Shown here: in pieces, positions 35,577-43,743 of the stretch | Layout of the letters: every line of letters begins with the position of its first letter | How positions within the stretch are numbered: position 1 is the stretch's first letter | Translations under genes and position numbers: made by a program | The notes under the pieces: model-generated | Database searches by the model: none | Seen by the model: only the letters and a program-made list of their open reading frames with translations | Told to the model about the DNA's origin: nothing | Origin: an uncultured Pelagibacteraceae bacterium | Lineage (GTDB): Bacteria; Pseudomonadota; Alphaproteobacteria; Pelagibacterales; Pelagibacteraceae | Direction: 5' to 3' | Assembly: GCA_902628305.1 (NCBI GenBank) | Contig: CACOMK010000004.1 | Span: forward strand, 1 to 55,273 | DNA length: 55,273 nt

Positions 35577-35982
35577 TGTTTTAGGAAAATATATTAAAGA
35601 TTTATCTAGTGAAACAAAAGATATTGAAACTTACTTATTTGTAAAAGAATATATTTCAAAATATCAGTTAAGTATTGATATAACTTCACGTCCATTGAAA
35701 AATAGACTTGTAGAAATAAATACTGCTTTAAAGTTTGAAGATAAAAGTCAAAATGAAAAAAAATCGCATTTTGAAATCGTCTTTGCAACAATAATTCAAA
35801 CAAATGAGGAAATAAAAGAAAAAAAAGATATGGAAAAAATTATTCTTTGTGATGTGCAAATAGAGATATATCCTGACTTAGAAAAAGCCTTGCTCAATCT
35901 TCTTCACAATTCTGGTTATCCTAATATTAAATTTGATAAGAAAGTTGACTTTGAAAAACTTTATAACGAAAGAATAAATTAA
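35554..35982 (+). CDS. secB: Protein-export chaperone SecB
   Basis: SecB keeps pre-secretory proteins unfolded and hands them to SecA. The protein of about 140 residues has 'YIKDLSSETK' at the start and 'LLHNSGYPNIKFDKKVDFEKLY' in part at the end, both diagnostic. It is diverged in the middle and shorter than usual (about 150-160). Start could be the ATG at 35554 or 35560. It overlaps fxsA by 23 bases and its last four bases overlap convergent dnaQ. Confidence 0.88.
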   Translation: MIMTKKYNVLGKYIKDLSSETKDIETYLFVKEYISKYQLSIDITSRPLKNRLVEINTALKFEDKSQNEKKSHFEIVFATIIQTNEEIKEKKDMEKIILCDVQIEIYPDLEKALLNLLHNSGYPNIKFDKKVDFEKLYNERIN

Positions 35983-36641
35983 AAAAAATTTTTTTTTAAT
36001 TTATTTTTTAAATACTCTTCGTGATTTTGTAATTCTTTTAAATTTGGTTTCACAACTTTTTTATAATAAGATGTATTAATAATGTTGCTATTTAAAATAT
36101 TTTCATTTTGAGTTTGAAAGTCTAAAGTTGGTTCTTTCTGATCTATTAAATTTATATAAACTTTAGCTAGTAAATTGCAGTCCAACAAGGCTGTATGGTT
36201 TTTTCTCTTGGAGTTATCTACTCCATATCTTTTACACAAAGCATCAAGATTTACTGAAGACCCAGGAAATTTTTCTCTTGCCAAAATAAGTGTATCAATT
36301 ACTTCATTTTCTAATTTTTTTTTACCGATTAAAGAGAGCTCGTTATTAATGTGTGAGAGGTCAAATTCTGCATTATGAATAATTAATCTCTTATTTTTAA
36401 TAAAATTTAAAAACTCCTCTCCAATTTCACTAAATTTTTTTTTATCTGACAAAAACTCATCTGTATATCCATGAATTGATAATGCTTTTTCTGATACTTT
36501 CCTTTCTGGATTTAAGTAACAATGAAATTTATTGTTAGTTGGAATTAAGTTGTTAAGCTCTACACAACCAATTTCAACAACTCTATGTCCATCTTTGACT
36601 GATATTCCTGTGGTTTCTGTATCTAAAACTATCTCTCTCAT
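35979..36641 (-). CDS. dnaQ: DNA polymerase III epsilon subunit (3'-5' exonuclease)
   Basis: DnaQ proofreads replication. The 220-residue protein has the DEDDh exonuclease motifs: 'VLDTETTGISVKDGHRVVEIG' in part (Asp7, Glu9), 'IHNAEFDLSHINNEL', and 'KNHTALLDCNLLAKVY' with His and Asp of ExoIII. The C-terminal stretch that binds the alpha subunit is short and Lys/Asn-rich. It overlaps coaE by four bases. Confidence 0.96.
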   Translation of the reverse strand: MREIVLDTETTGISVKDGHRVVEIGCVELNNLIPTNNKFHCYLNPERKVSEKALSIHGYTDEFLSDKKKFSEIGEEFLNFIKNKRLIIHNAEFDLSHINNELSLIGKKKLENEVIDTLILAREKFPGSSVNLDALCKRYGVDNSKRKNHTALLDCNLLAKVYINLIDQKEPTLDFQTQNENILNSNIINTSYYKKVVKPNLKELQNHEEYLKNKLKKNFF

Positions 36642-37210
36642 TTAAGAATTTTATTCAAAATTAATTTTATACTTTTTTTAATAGACTTTTTAGTAAAATC
36701 ATTTTTGATAATAAAATCAGACTTATTTTTTTTATAATCAAGTGGAAGTTGAATATTTTTAAATTTTTTTAGGAGATTAATATCAAAACCTTTTCTTTTT
36801 TTTATTCTCTTTAAAATTTCTCTTTTTTTGGATTGAACAAAAATAAGTACATCTTTTTCATGATTAATTTTATTTTCCAAAAGCAAAGGGATGTCTAAGA
36901 CAACCACTTTTTTTAACTTATTTTTTTTTAAAAATAATCTCATTTTTTTTTTAATTTGTGGATGAACAATTTTCACTATTTTTTTTAAATTTAAAGTATT
37001 TGATAGTATTGCTTTTGATATCTCCGCCTTTTTTATTGGATAAGAAAATATAAATTTTGGTAGTTCTTTTTTTAATTTTATAAAAATTTTTTTATTTTTT
37101 TTATATAATTTAGAAACTTCATCATCAGCATTAAACACCGGATATCCAAAGGCCTTGGCTACGAAACTTTTTCCAGATCCTATATCTCCTAAAATTCCAA
37201 TTTTAATCAT
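36638..37210 (-). CDS. coaE: Dephospho-CoA kinase
   Basis: CoaE phosphorylates dephospho-CoA in the last step of CoA synthesis. The 190-residue protein has the P-loop 'GILGDIGSGKSFVAKAFG' (usually GLTGGIGSGKS), 'VFNADDEVSKLY' with the Asp-Asp motif, 'VHPQIKKKM', and 'VVLDIPLLLENK'. It is extremely Lys-rich (about a quarter of residues), more so than its neighbours. It overlaps aroE by eight bases. Confidence 0.93.
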   Translation of the reverse strand: MIKIGILGDIGSGKSFVAKAFGYPVFNADDEVSKLYKKNKKIFIKLKKELPKFIFSYPIKKAEISKAILSNTLNLKKIVKIVHPQIKKKMRLFLKKNKLKKVVVLDIPLLLENKINHEKDVLIFVQSKKREILKRIKKRKGFDINLLKKFKNIQLPLDYKKNKSDFIIKNDFTKKSIKKSIKLILNKILK

Positions 37211-37997
37211 TGTCTAATATTTTAAGTGTCTCATCATTTATTTTAGGTTCTACTCCGTGCCATAATTTAAAAGCTTGTAAAGCCTGATAAACAAACATTA
37301 GTTTTCCATTTTCTGATTGATTTCCAAATTTTTCTCCTTCTTTTAAAAAACTAGTTTTATTTGGATTATAAATTACATCATAAAATAATTTATTATTTCC
37401 AATATCAGAAAAGTTTAAGTTTATAGACTCATTTTTTAAACCAAGGCTTGTAGCATTAATAATTACATCAAATTTTGGTAGATTTCCCCAATCTACAATA
37501 CTTGAAATTTTAAATTGAGAGTTTAGATCTTCTGCTTTTTGCCTGGTCCTGTTTGAAATTGTTATCTCTGAAACATTCATCTTATTTAAAGCAAAAATTA
37601 TTGAAGGAACTACTCCTCCAGCACCTAAAATAAAAATCTTTTTTCCCTCAATATTAAAATTTAAACTCTTAATTGCTTTTGTAAAACCATAAATATCTGT
37701 GTTGTGTCCTACTAGATTGTTATTAATTAAAATAATTGTATTTACTGATTTTGTTTTCTCTGCCTCTGGACTTAATTTATCTAAATAAGGAATTACTGCT
37801 TTTTTGAACGGAACTGTAACATTGATACCATGTATTTTTTTTTTCTTAAGAGAAGATATTATTAATTTAAGATCTTTTTTATCAATTTTTTTTTTATCAT
37901 AATTGGCATCGATATTATTTTTCTTAAGCCAAAAATTATGAAGTTTGGGTGACAACGAATGATCAATAGGGTTTCCAATTACAAAATATTTTCTCAT
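37203..37997 (-). CDS. aroE: Shikimate dehydrogenase
   Basis: AroE reduces 3-dehydroshikimate with NADPH. The 264-residue enzyme has 'VIGNPIDHSLSPKLHNFWL' (substrate site), the catalytic Lys in 'NVTVPFKKAVIPYLD', Asp in 'GHNTDIYGF', the NADP motif 'ILGAGGVVPSII', 'NATSLGL' and 'YDVIYNPNKTSFL'. It overlaps maf by four bases. Confidence 0.97.
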   Translation of the reverse strand: MRKYFVIGNPIDHSLSPKLHNFWLKKNNIDANYDKKKIDKKDLKLIISSLKKKKIHGINVTVPFKKAVIPYLDKLSPEAEKTKSVNTIILINNNLVGHNTDIYGFTKAIKSLNFNIEGKKIFILGAGGVVPSIIFALNKMNVSEITISNRTRQKAEDLNSQFKISSIVDWGNLPKFDVIINATSLGLKNESINLNFSDIGNNKLFYDVIYNPNKTSFLKEGEKFGNQSENGKLMFVYQALQAFKLWHGVEPKINDETLKILDND

Positions 37998-38581
37998 TGT
38001 AAAGAACTTATGTATTCCTTAATTTTTTTTACAGGTAAACCCATAATTGTATCTTCGTCTCCCTCTATACTTGAAAATAAATTTCTACCCTCTCCTTCTA
38101 TTTGGTAAACGTTATACGCGTAAAGCGCCTCATCAGTTATTTTAGATAAATAATCTTTTAATTCATTATCAGAAAATTTTTTCATCGTCAGGGTGGCTTT
38201 ATCAGTATAATTCCAAATCATTGATCCATTTTTTGATATGCAAACAGAACTTATTAAAAAATGTGAATTTCCATTAAGCTTCTTCAGTATTTTCATCGCA
38301 TCTTCTCTATTTTTTGGCTTCGATATTAATTCACCATTCAAATCTATCACGCTATCCGCTCCCAATACTATTTTATCATTTTTTTTAATACTAACTTTGT
38401 TTGCCTTTAATTCAGCCAAATTTTTTGAAATTAATTCTGGACTAGCTTTTTCTCTTAGCAAGCTCAATTTAACAATATCTTCATCTACATTCGATGGTTC
38501 AACAGAGCTCTCTATATTATTATTATCTAATATTTTTTTTCTAACTTTACTTTTAGATGCAAGAATAATTTTACTTGGCAT
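37994..38581 (-). CDS. maf: Maf-family nucleoside triphosphate pyrophosphatase
   Basis: Maf proteins hydrolyse non-canonical or m7G/UTP/dTTP nucleotides. The 195-residue protein has 'IILASKSKVRKKIL' (usually LAS.S..R..LL), 'VLGADSVIDLNGELISKP', 'AYNVYQIEGEG', and 'GDEDTIMGLPV'. It overlaps the ppsR end by 11 bases and leads into aroE. Confidence 0.95.
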   Translation of the reverse strand: MPSKIILASKSKVRKKILDNNNIESSVEPSNVDEDIVKLSLLREKASPELISKNLAELKANKVSIKKNDKIVLGADSVIDLNGELISKPKNREDAMKILKKLNGNSHFLISSVCISKNGSMIWNYTDKATLTMKKFSDNELKDYLSKITDEALYAYNVYQIEGEGRNLFSSIEGDEDTIMGLPVKKIKEYISSLQ

Positions 38582-39398
38582 TATTTAAATATATTTCATG
38601 AATTTTAATAATGGATGCTGCAGTCTCCTCAACAGACTTTCTCGTTACATCAATTGATGGCCATTTATATTTTTGAAATGTCTTTTTGGCATTTTGTACC
38701 TCTTTTTTTATATTCTCTAAATTTGTATATTTAATGTTCTCTACTTCCCTTAAAGAATTCATTCTATTTTTTCTCAAATCAGCTAATCTTTCTGGTTCTG
38801 TACTTAAACCAACCACACAAGTCATTTGAGGATTTTTCTTAAGAGTTTCTGGCAGTGAATTTTCGTTAACTAGTGGGATATTTGAGGTTTTGAAGCCTTT
38901 GTTTGCCAGATAAATTGAGGTTGGTGTTTTGCTCGTTCTACTTACGCCTATGAGAATAATATCTGATTTGTCAATTTCATTTAATAGATTTCCATCGTCA
39001 TGGTTCATTGTAAATTGGATTGCTTCAATTCTATCATAGTATTCCTCGTTCAACATGTGTTGGCCACTTGGCTCATGGGTTGCTTTTTGATTTAATATTT
39101 TCGAAAAATTTAAAATTAAATTTCCCAAAACACCAAAACATGGAATACTTTTATCTTCGCTAACATTTGCTAAATATTTAGCTAAGCTGTTGTCCACAAT
39201 TGTATATAAAATTATTGAATTAGTGTTTTTTTTTGCGTCTTCTAAAATTTTTAGAATTTGATTTTCTGTCCTTGTAAAAGAATACGAGTGAACCTTGTAT
39301 TCTATGTTTAGAAATTGTGCTTTAAGAGCCAAAAATATTCTATCTAGAGTTTCGCCAGTTGAGTCGGATATTAAATATATTTGATATGTATTTTTCAT
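38571..39398 (-). CDS. ppsR: Pyruvate,phosphate dikinase / PEP synthetase regulatory kinase-pyrophosphorylase (DUF299)
   Basis: This 275-residue protein of the DUF299 family controls PPDK or PEP synthetase by ADP-dependent phosphorylation and Pi-dependent dephosphorylation. Landmarks are 'IYLISDSTGETLDRIFLAL', the P-loop-like 'ILIGVSRTSKTPTSIYLA', 'NIPLVNENSLPETL', 'LRKNRMNSL' and 'IDVTRKSVEETAASI'. It is the first gene left of the presumed oriC and points away from it. Confidence 0.96.
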   Translation of the reverse strand: MKNTYQIYLISDSTGETLDRIFLALKAQFLNIEYKVHSYSFTRTENQILKILEDAKKNTNSIILYTIVDNSLAKYLANVSEDKSIPCFGVLGNLILNFSKILNQKATHEPSGQHMLNEEYYDRIEAIQFTMNHDDGNLLNEIDKSDIILIGVSRTSKTPTSIYLANKGFKTSNIPLVNENSLPETLKKNPQMTCVVGLSTEPERLADLRKNRMNSLREVENIKYTNLENIKKEVQNAKKTFQKYKWPSIDVTRKSVEETAASIIKIHEIYLNNAK

Positions 39399-39406
39399 GA
39401 ATAAAT

Positions 39407-39415
39407 TGTTAATAA
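39407..39415 (-). promoter_or_regulatory. DnaA-box-like site (one mismatch)
   Basis: On the minus strand this reads TTATTAACA, one mismatch from TTATNCACA. The same variant occurs in inverted orientation at 39483-39491. Confidence 0.4.
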
Positions 39416-39482
39416 ATTTGTATTATTTTAAATAAATATCACAATTCATAATTTCTAAAATAAAGCTTGTAAAACTAGGTTT

Positions 39483-39491
39483 TTATTAACA
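39483..39491 (+). promoter_or_regulatory. DnaA-box-like site (one mismatch)
   Basis: TTATTAACA, one mismatch from TTATNCACA; the inverted partner is at 39407-39415. Confidence 0.4.
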
Positions 39492-39586
39492 ATAATAATA
39501 AATAAGATAAAACAATCCACAAAAAATCAATATTAGCTAAAAAGCTTCATTTTAAACAATTTTAGAAACCAAACATGTTGGTAAAA

Positions 39587-39595
39587 TGTGAATAT
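39587..39595 (-). promoter_or_regulatory. DnaA-box-like site (one mismatch)
   Basis: On the minus strand this reads ATATTCACA, one mismatch at the first base of TTATNCACA. It faces the perfect box at 39620-39628. Confidence 0.5.
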
Positions 39596-39619
39596 AATGT
39601 TTATAAAAAATAATCACCT

Positions 39620-39628
39620 TTATTCACA
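39620..39628 (+). promoter_or_regulatory. Perfect DnaA box
   Basis: TTATTCACA matches the DnaA consensus TTATNCACA exactly, 40 bases upstream of hemE in the presumed oriC. Confidence 0.7.
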
Positions 39629-39667
39629 GGATATATTACAACTACAATAATTAATAATACTTAATTT

Positions 39668-40669
39668 ATGAAACCGTTACATAAAATAATAATTGAAAAA
39701 GATACCTCGTTCAATCCTATATGGATAATGAGACAAGCAGGAAGGTATCTCCCAGAATTTAGAGAAATAAGAAAAAAAAATACTAATTTTATTGAACTGT
39801 GTTTAAATGAAAACTTATCATCAGAAATAACCTTACAACCTTTAAAAAGATTTAATTTAGACGCTGCAATAATATTTTCAGATATATTAATGTTACCATA
39901 TGGATTAGGTCAAAATGTGAAGTTTGAAAAAGATTTTGGTCCAAAGTTAGGAAAATTAGATTTAAATGAAATTTTAAAGATTGATGAAAGTCATTTCGTA
40001 AAAAAAATTAATCGTGTGTATAATGCAATTAAAATAGTTAGCTCAAACCCAATTTTAGATAATAAAAATATGATTGGATTTGTCGGTGCTCCATGGACGT
40101 TACTAGTCTACATGATTAATCAGCAATCACCTAAAAAAAATTTAAAAAAAGATTTCTTTAATGATAAATTTTTAACAAACAAAATTTTACTAATTATTGA
40201 AAAATTTTTAAAAGTGCATATTAAAAATCAAATCCAAAGTGGAGCAAATATAATTCAAATCTTTGATAGTTGGGCGGGTCTAATCGATGAAAAAGATTTA
40301 CCAGAATATATCTATGTTCCAACTTTAAATTTAGTAAATTATGTTAAATCTTTAAATGTGCCGGTGATTTGTTTTCCGAGAGAAATAAAAAATTATAAAG
40401 AGTTTTGTGATTTTGTTAAACCTGACGTAATTAGTATTGATTATAATGTTAATCCAAAAAAGATTTTGAAAGAAATAAAAATACCTGTACAAGGTGGTTT
40501 AGACCCAAAAATTTTATTAAATGATAAGGAAACATTAAAAAAAGAAGCTACAAAATATCTCGATATTTTTAAAGATCATCCATATATATTTAACTTAGGA
40601 CATGGGGTGTTGCCACAAACAGACCCTAACATGTTTGATTATCTGGTAAAAACAGTGAAAAATTATTAA
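39668..40669 (+). CDS. hemE: Uroporphyrinogen decarboxylase
   Basis: HemE decarboxylates uroporphyrinogen III to coproporphyrinogen III. The 333-residue protein has the substrate-binding 'PIWIMRQAGRYLPEFREIR', in part, 'AAIIFSDILMLPYGLG' with the catalytic Asp, 'GFVGAPWTLLVYMI', 'IQIFDSWAGLI' and 'FNLGHGVLPQTDP'. It is the first gene right of the presumed origin and starts the hemE-hemH-hemG run. Confidence 0.98.
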   Translation: MKPLHKIIIEKDTSFNPIWIMRQAGRYLPEFREIRKKNTNFIELCLNENLSSEITLQPLKRFNLDAAIIFSDILMLPYGLGQNVKFEKDFGPKLGKLDLNEILKIDESHFVKKINRVYNAIKIVSSNPILDNKNMIGFVGAPWTLLVYMINQQSPKKNLKKDFFNDKFLTNKILLIIEKFLKVHIKNQIQSGANIIQIFDSWAGLIDEKDLPEYIYVPTLNLVNYVKSLNVPVICFPREIKNYKEFCDFVKPDVISIDYNVNPKKILKEIKIPVQGGLDPKILLNDKETLKKEATKYLDIFKDHPYIFNLGHGVLPQTDPNMFDYLVKTVKNY

Positions 40670-40670
40670 T

Positions 40671-41789
40671 ATGAATCAGATTTACACACATCCAAAAAGA
40701 AAAACTAAAGTAGTCTTTGTGCAACTGGGATCTCCCTCTGAGCCAACTACCAAAGCTTTAAGAAAATATTTAAGAAAGTTTTTAGGAGACCCAAGAGTTA
40801 TTGACATTAACCCATGGTTATGGAAAATAATTTTAAATTTTTTTGTATTACCCTTCAGACCAAGCAAATCTGCAAAACTTTATGCAAGAATTTGGGATGG
40901 CAAAAGTTTTCCTTTAATTACGAATACAAGAGATTTTACCAATAATGTTAGAGAAGAATTAAAAAAAATTGATCCTAATGGGTACGTAGAAGTAAACCAC
41001 GCCTTTCTTTTGTCGCCTCCGTATGTAAATGAAGTTTATGATAGCTGGGAAGATGATTTAAAAAAAGGAATAGGTGCAACAAAATTGTTGGTAATACCTA
41101 TGTTTCCTCAGTATTCTGAAAGTACAATAGCGTCAGGCATAGATGCGTTAGCAAAAGAATTATCTAAAAGAGTAAAGATCCCAACTTTTGAAGTTATCAC
41201 AAATTTTCACAGAACACATGCTTTTATAGATAATTCTGTGGAACAAGTAGACTCCAAAATTAGTGAGTTACAAAATCAAGGAAAAAAAATTGACAATTTG
41301 GTAATCACTTTTCATGGCATGCAAAAAAGAAGAATTGTTAATAAAGGAGATGATTATTACCGACATTGCTACGAAACTTTTTGTCTTATAACAAATAATT
41401 TGAAGAATATAAGTCCCGAACAATGTATGATGAGTTTTCAAAGCCGTTTCGGGTCCGAGGAGTGGATAACTCCATACACCGAAGAGGTGGTTAAAAAATT
41501 AATTGAAGAAGGTAAAAAAGAAATAGCAATATATTCTCCAAGTTTTGTTGCTGATTGCTTGGAAACCACCGATGAATTAGGCCATGAACTTGTAAACGAA
41601 GCAAAAGATTGGGGAGGCAACATATATCCAATAGAATGTCTAAATACCAAAGAGGCTTGGTGCAAAGATTTTGCAAAATACACATTTACACAGGCAGAGG
41701 GTTCGGCACAAGATAAAGAGGACATAGAATATCAGTTAGACAATAAGTTTTATCAGAAAATGCCAAAACAAGAGATGAACAAACAATAA
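40671..41789 (+). CDS. hemH: Ferrochelatase
   Basis: HemH inserts Fe2+ into protoporphyrin IX. The 372-residue protein has 'VVFVQLGSPSEPTTKALRKYL' in part, the metal-site His in 'VITFHGMQKRRI' (commonly SFHG.P.R), and the acidic 'SPSFVADCLETTDEL' motif. The C-terminal tail (about residues 345-372) is hydrophilic and not conserved. It starts one base after hemE and is followed by hemG. Confidence 0.96.
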   Translation: MNQIYTHPKRKTKVVFVQLGSPSEPTTKALRKYLRKFLGDPRVIDINPWLWKIILNFFVLPFRPSKSAKLYARIWDGKSFPLITNTRDFTNNVREELKKIDPNGYVEVNHAFLLSPPYVNEVYDSWEDDLKKGIGATKLLVIPMFPQYSESTIASGIDALAKELSKRVKIPTFEVITNFHRTHAFIDNSVEQVDSKISELQNQGKKIDNLVITFHGMQKRRIVNKGDDYYRHCYETFCLITNNLKNISPEQCMMSFQSRFGSEEWITPYTEEVVKKLIEEGKKEIAIYSPSFVADCLETTDELGHELVNEAKDWGGNIYPIECLNTKEAWCKDFAKYTFTQAEGSAQDKEDIEYQLDNKFYQKMPKQEMNKQ

Positions 41790-41801
41790 GATCATCTAAA
41801 T

Positions 41802-42329
41802 ATGTCAAGTTTTTTAATTATCTACTCAAGTACTGACGGTCATACCAAAATTATTTGCGAAAGAATAACAAATCATTTAAATGATAGAAATTTAGTAGAG
41901 CTTCTTCCTTTGAAAGACGCTAAAAAAATTGATCTATCTAATTTTGAAAAAATCATCATTGGCGCCAGTATAAGATATGGTAATCATGCAAAGGATCTTT
42001 ATAATTTTATTAATTTAAATAAAGATATTTTGGAAAAAAAAAGTTGTGCATTTTTTTCAGTAAATGTTGTTGCAAGAAAACCAGAAAAAAATACACCTGA
42101 AACGAACCCTTATATAAGTAAATTTTTAAAAATCTCTAAATGGAAACCAAATAAAATAGAAGTGTTTGCTGGTAAGGTTGATTATCCTAATTATAAACTT
42201 TTTGATAAATATATAATCAAATTTATTATGTTCATTACTAATGGTCCGACAGATACTTCCCAATCATACGAATTTACAGACTGGTCAAAAGTTGATGATT
42301 TTTCTGAGGAGATAAAAAATAATTACTAA
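41802..42329 (+). CDS. hemG: HemG-type flavodoxin-like protoporphyrinogen IX dehydrogenase
   Basis: This 175-residue flavodoxin-fold enzyme oxidises protoporphyrinogen IX using FMN and passes electrons to quinones. It has the FMN phosphate loop 'YSSTDGHTKIICERI', 'IIGASIRYGNHAKDLYNFI', the HemG-specific long loop 'FFSVNVVARKPEKNTPETNPY', in part, 'KFIMFITNGPTDTSQSYEFTD' in part, and a final 'FTDWSKVDDF'. These match gammaproteobacterial HemG. Most alphaproteobacteria use HemJ, often at this very place between hemH/hemE and rho. Confidence 0.93.
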   Translation: MSSFLIIYSSTDGHTKIICERITNHLNDRNLVELLPLKDAKKIDLSNFEKIIIGASIRYGNHAKDLYNFINLNKDILEKKSCAFFSVNVVARKPEKNTPETNPYISKFLKISKWKPNKIEVFAGKVDYPNYKLFDKYIIKFIMFITNGPTDTSQSYEFTDWSKVDDFSEEIKNNY

Positions 42330-42383
42330 ATAAGGTTAAAAAACCCCAATTTTAGTCATTTTTTTACTACCTTACTAACTGTC

Positions 42384-42413
42384 TTGTAATACTTAAAAGA
42401 GTATATATATTAA
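42384..42413 (+). promoter_or_regulatory. Possible promoter before rho
   Basis: In the 118-base hemG-rho spacer, TTGTAA (42384-42389) and TATTAA (42408-42413) are spaced by 18 bases and could form a -35/-10 pair. The rest of the spacer shows no convincing structure. In this AT-rich DNA such matches are easy to find by chance. Confidence 0.3.
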
Positions 42414-42447
42414 GTTAAATTGGTAAGTCCTTATCATAAAAAAAATC

Positions 42448-43713
42448 ATGAATATTCAAGAATTAAAACTTAAAACATCTGAACAGCTTATTACCCAAGC
42501 AGAAGAACTTGGAATAGAGAATGCAAGCACTCTGAGAAAACAAGAAATACTTTTTGCTATTCTTAAAAAAGTTGCTGAAAAAGAGGAAATTACTGGTGTG
42601 GGTGTTTTGCAGTTATTGCAGGACGGTTTTGGATTCCTAAGAGCAATGGAATCGAATTATCTCCCAGGACCAGATGACATTTATGTAAGCCCAAGTCAGA
42701 TTAGAAAATTTGGTTTAAGAACGGGAGATACTGTTGAAGGTCCGGTTAGAGCTCCAAAAGAAGGAGAGAGATATTTTGCATTATTACAAGTGAGTAAAAT
42801 AAATTTTGAGGAACCGGAGAAAGCAAGACATAAGATTGCATTTGACAATTTGACACCGTTATATCCAGACAAACAATTAGTGATGGAAGTAGAAACAACT
42901 AAAGTTGAAAAGAAATCAGATCTTACTCCAAGACTAATTGACCTAGTAAGTCCAATTGGTAAAGGCCAAAGATCAATAATTATTTCTCCACCAAAAGCAG
43001 GTAAAACAATGATTTTACAAAGTATTGCAAATTCGATAGCAAAAAATTACCCTGAATGTTATTTGATGGTATTGCTTATTGATGAACGTCCAGAAGAAGT
43101 AACGGATATGCAAAGAACTGTAAAAGGTGAGGTAATCAGCTCTACTTTTGATGAACCTGCGCAAAGACATGTTGCTGTTGCTGAAATGGTTATAGAGAAG
43201 GCCAAGAGACTGACTGAACATAAAAAAGATGTAGTTATATTATTAGATTCTATAACGAGACTTGGAAGAGCATATAATGCAGTAATTCCAAGTTCTGGAA
43301 AAGTCTTAACCGGAGGAGTTGATGCAAACGCACTTCAGAGACCAAAAAGATTTTTTGGCGCAGCCAGAAATATTGAGGAAGGCGGTTCATTAACAATTAT
43401 TTCTACAGCCCTAATAGATACAGGAAGTAGAATGGACGAAGTGATTTTTGAAGAATTTAAAGGAACAGGTAATAGCGAAACAGTTTTAGATAGAAAAATT
43501 GCTGATAAACGAATTTATCCTGCAATCGATATTACAAAATCAGGAACTAGAAGAGAGGAACTATTATTCGATAAAAATGACTTGCAAAAAATGAATGTAT
43601 TAAGAAGAATTATTGCTCCCATGGGAACAATGGATGCCATTGAATTTATCAATTCTAAGTTAAAAGATACAAAAAATAATTCTGAATTTTTTAATTCTAT
43701 GAATAAGCCATAA
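42448..43713 (+). CDS. rho: Transcription termination factor Rho
   Basis: Rho is the hexameric RNA helicase of factor-dependent termination. The 421-residue protein has the Rho-N helical domain, the RNA-binding domain with '[15 protein letters not shown]' and '[18 protein letters not shown]', Walker A '[14 protein letters not shown]', '[21 protein letters not shown]' in part, the Q-loop and R-loop region, and '[13 protein letters not shown]'-like '[14 protein letters not shown]'. It lacks the long insert seen in some actinobacteria. With intrinsic terminators scarce here, Rho is probably central to termination. Confidence 0.99.
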   Translation: MNIQELKLKTSEQLITQAEELGIENASTLRKQEILFAILKKVAEKEEITGVGVLQLLQDGFGFLRAMESNYLPGPDDIYVSPSQIRKFGLRTGDTVEGPVRAPKEGERYFALLQVSKINFEEPEKARHKIAFDNLTPLYPDKQLVMEVETTKVEKKSDLTPRLIDLVSPIGKGQRSIIISPPKAGKTMILQSIANSIAKNYPECYLMVLLIDERPEEVTDMQRTVKGEVISSTFDEPAQRHVAVAEMVIEKAKRLTEHKKDVVILLDSITRLGRAYNAVIPSSGKVLTGGVDANALQRPKRFFGAARNIEEGGSLTIISTALIDTGSRMDEVIFEEFKGTGNSETVLDRKIADKRIYPAIDITKSGTRREELLFDKNDLQKMNVLRRIIAPMGTMDAIEFINSKLKDTKNNSEFFNSMNKP

Positions 43714-43743
43714 TAAGATGGTTTTTTTTGAAAAAAATATGTG

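Larger units (their letters stand above)
39399..39667. other. Probable chromosome replication origin (oriC), ppsR-hemE intergenic region
   Basis: This 269-base, extremely AT-rich gap is the largest non-coding stretch in the window and separates two gene blocks transcribed away from it. In characterised alphaproteobacteria such as Caulobacter the origin lies beside hemE at this synteny break. It contains one perfect DnaA box and several near matches, plus AT-only runs (for example 39491-39512) suited to unwinding. No small gene or RNA is evident. The hemE promoter must lie here too. Confidence 0.75.

Noticed and set aside
39513-39521. CAATCCACA as an additional DnaA box
   Set aside because: It has two mismatches to the consensus; I mention it in the oriC finding but do not annotate it as a site.
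39651-39664. TTAA-N6-TTAA near hemE as a CtrA half-site pair
   Set aside because: The CtrA consensus needs seven bases between the half-sites, and TTAA pairs are common in such AT-rich DNA.
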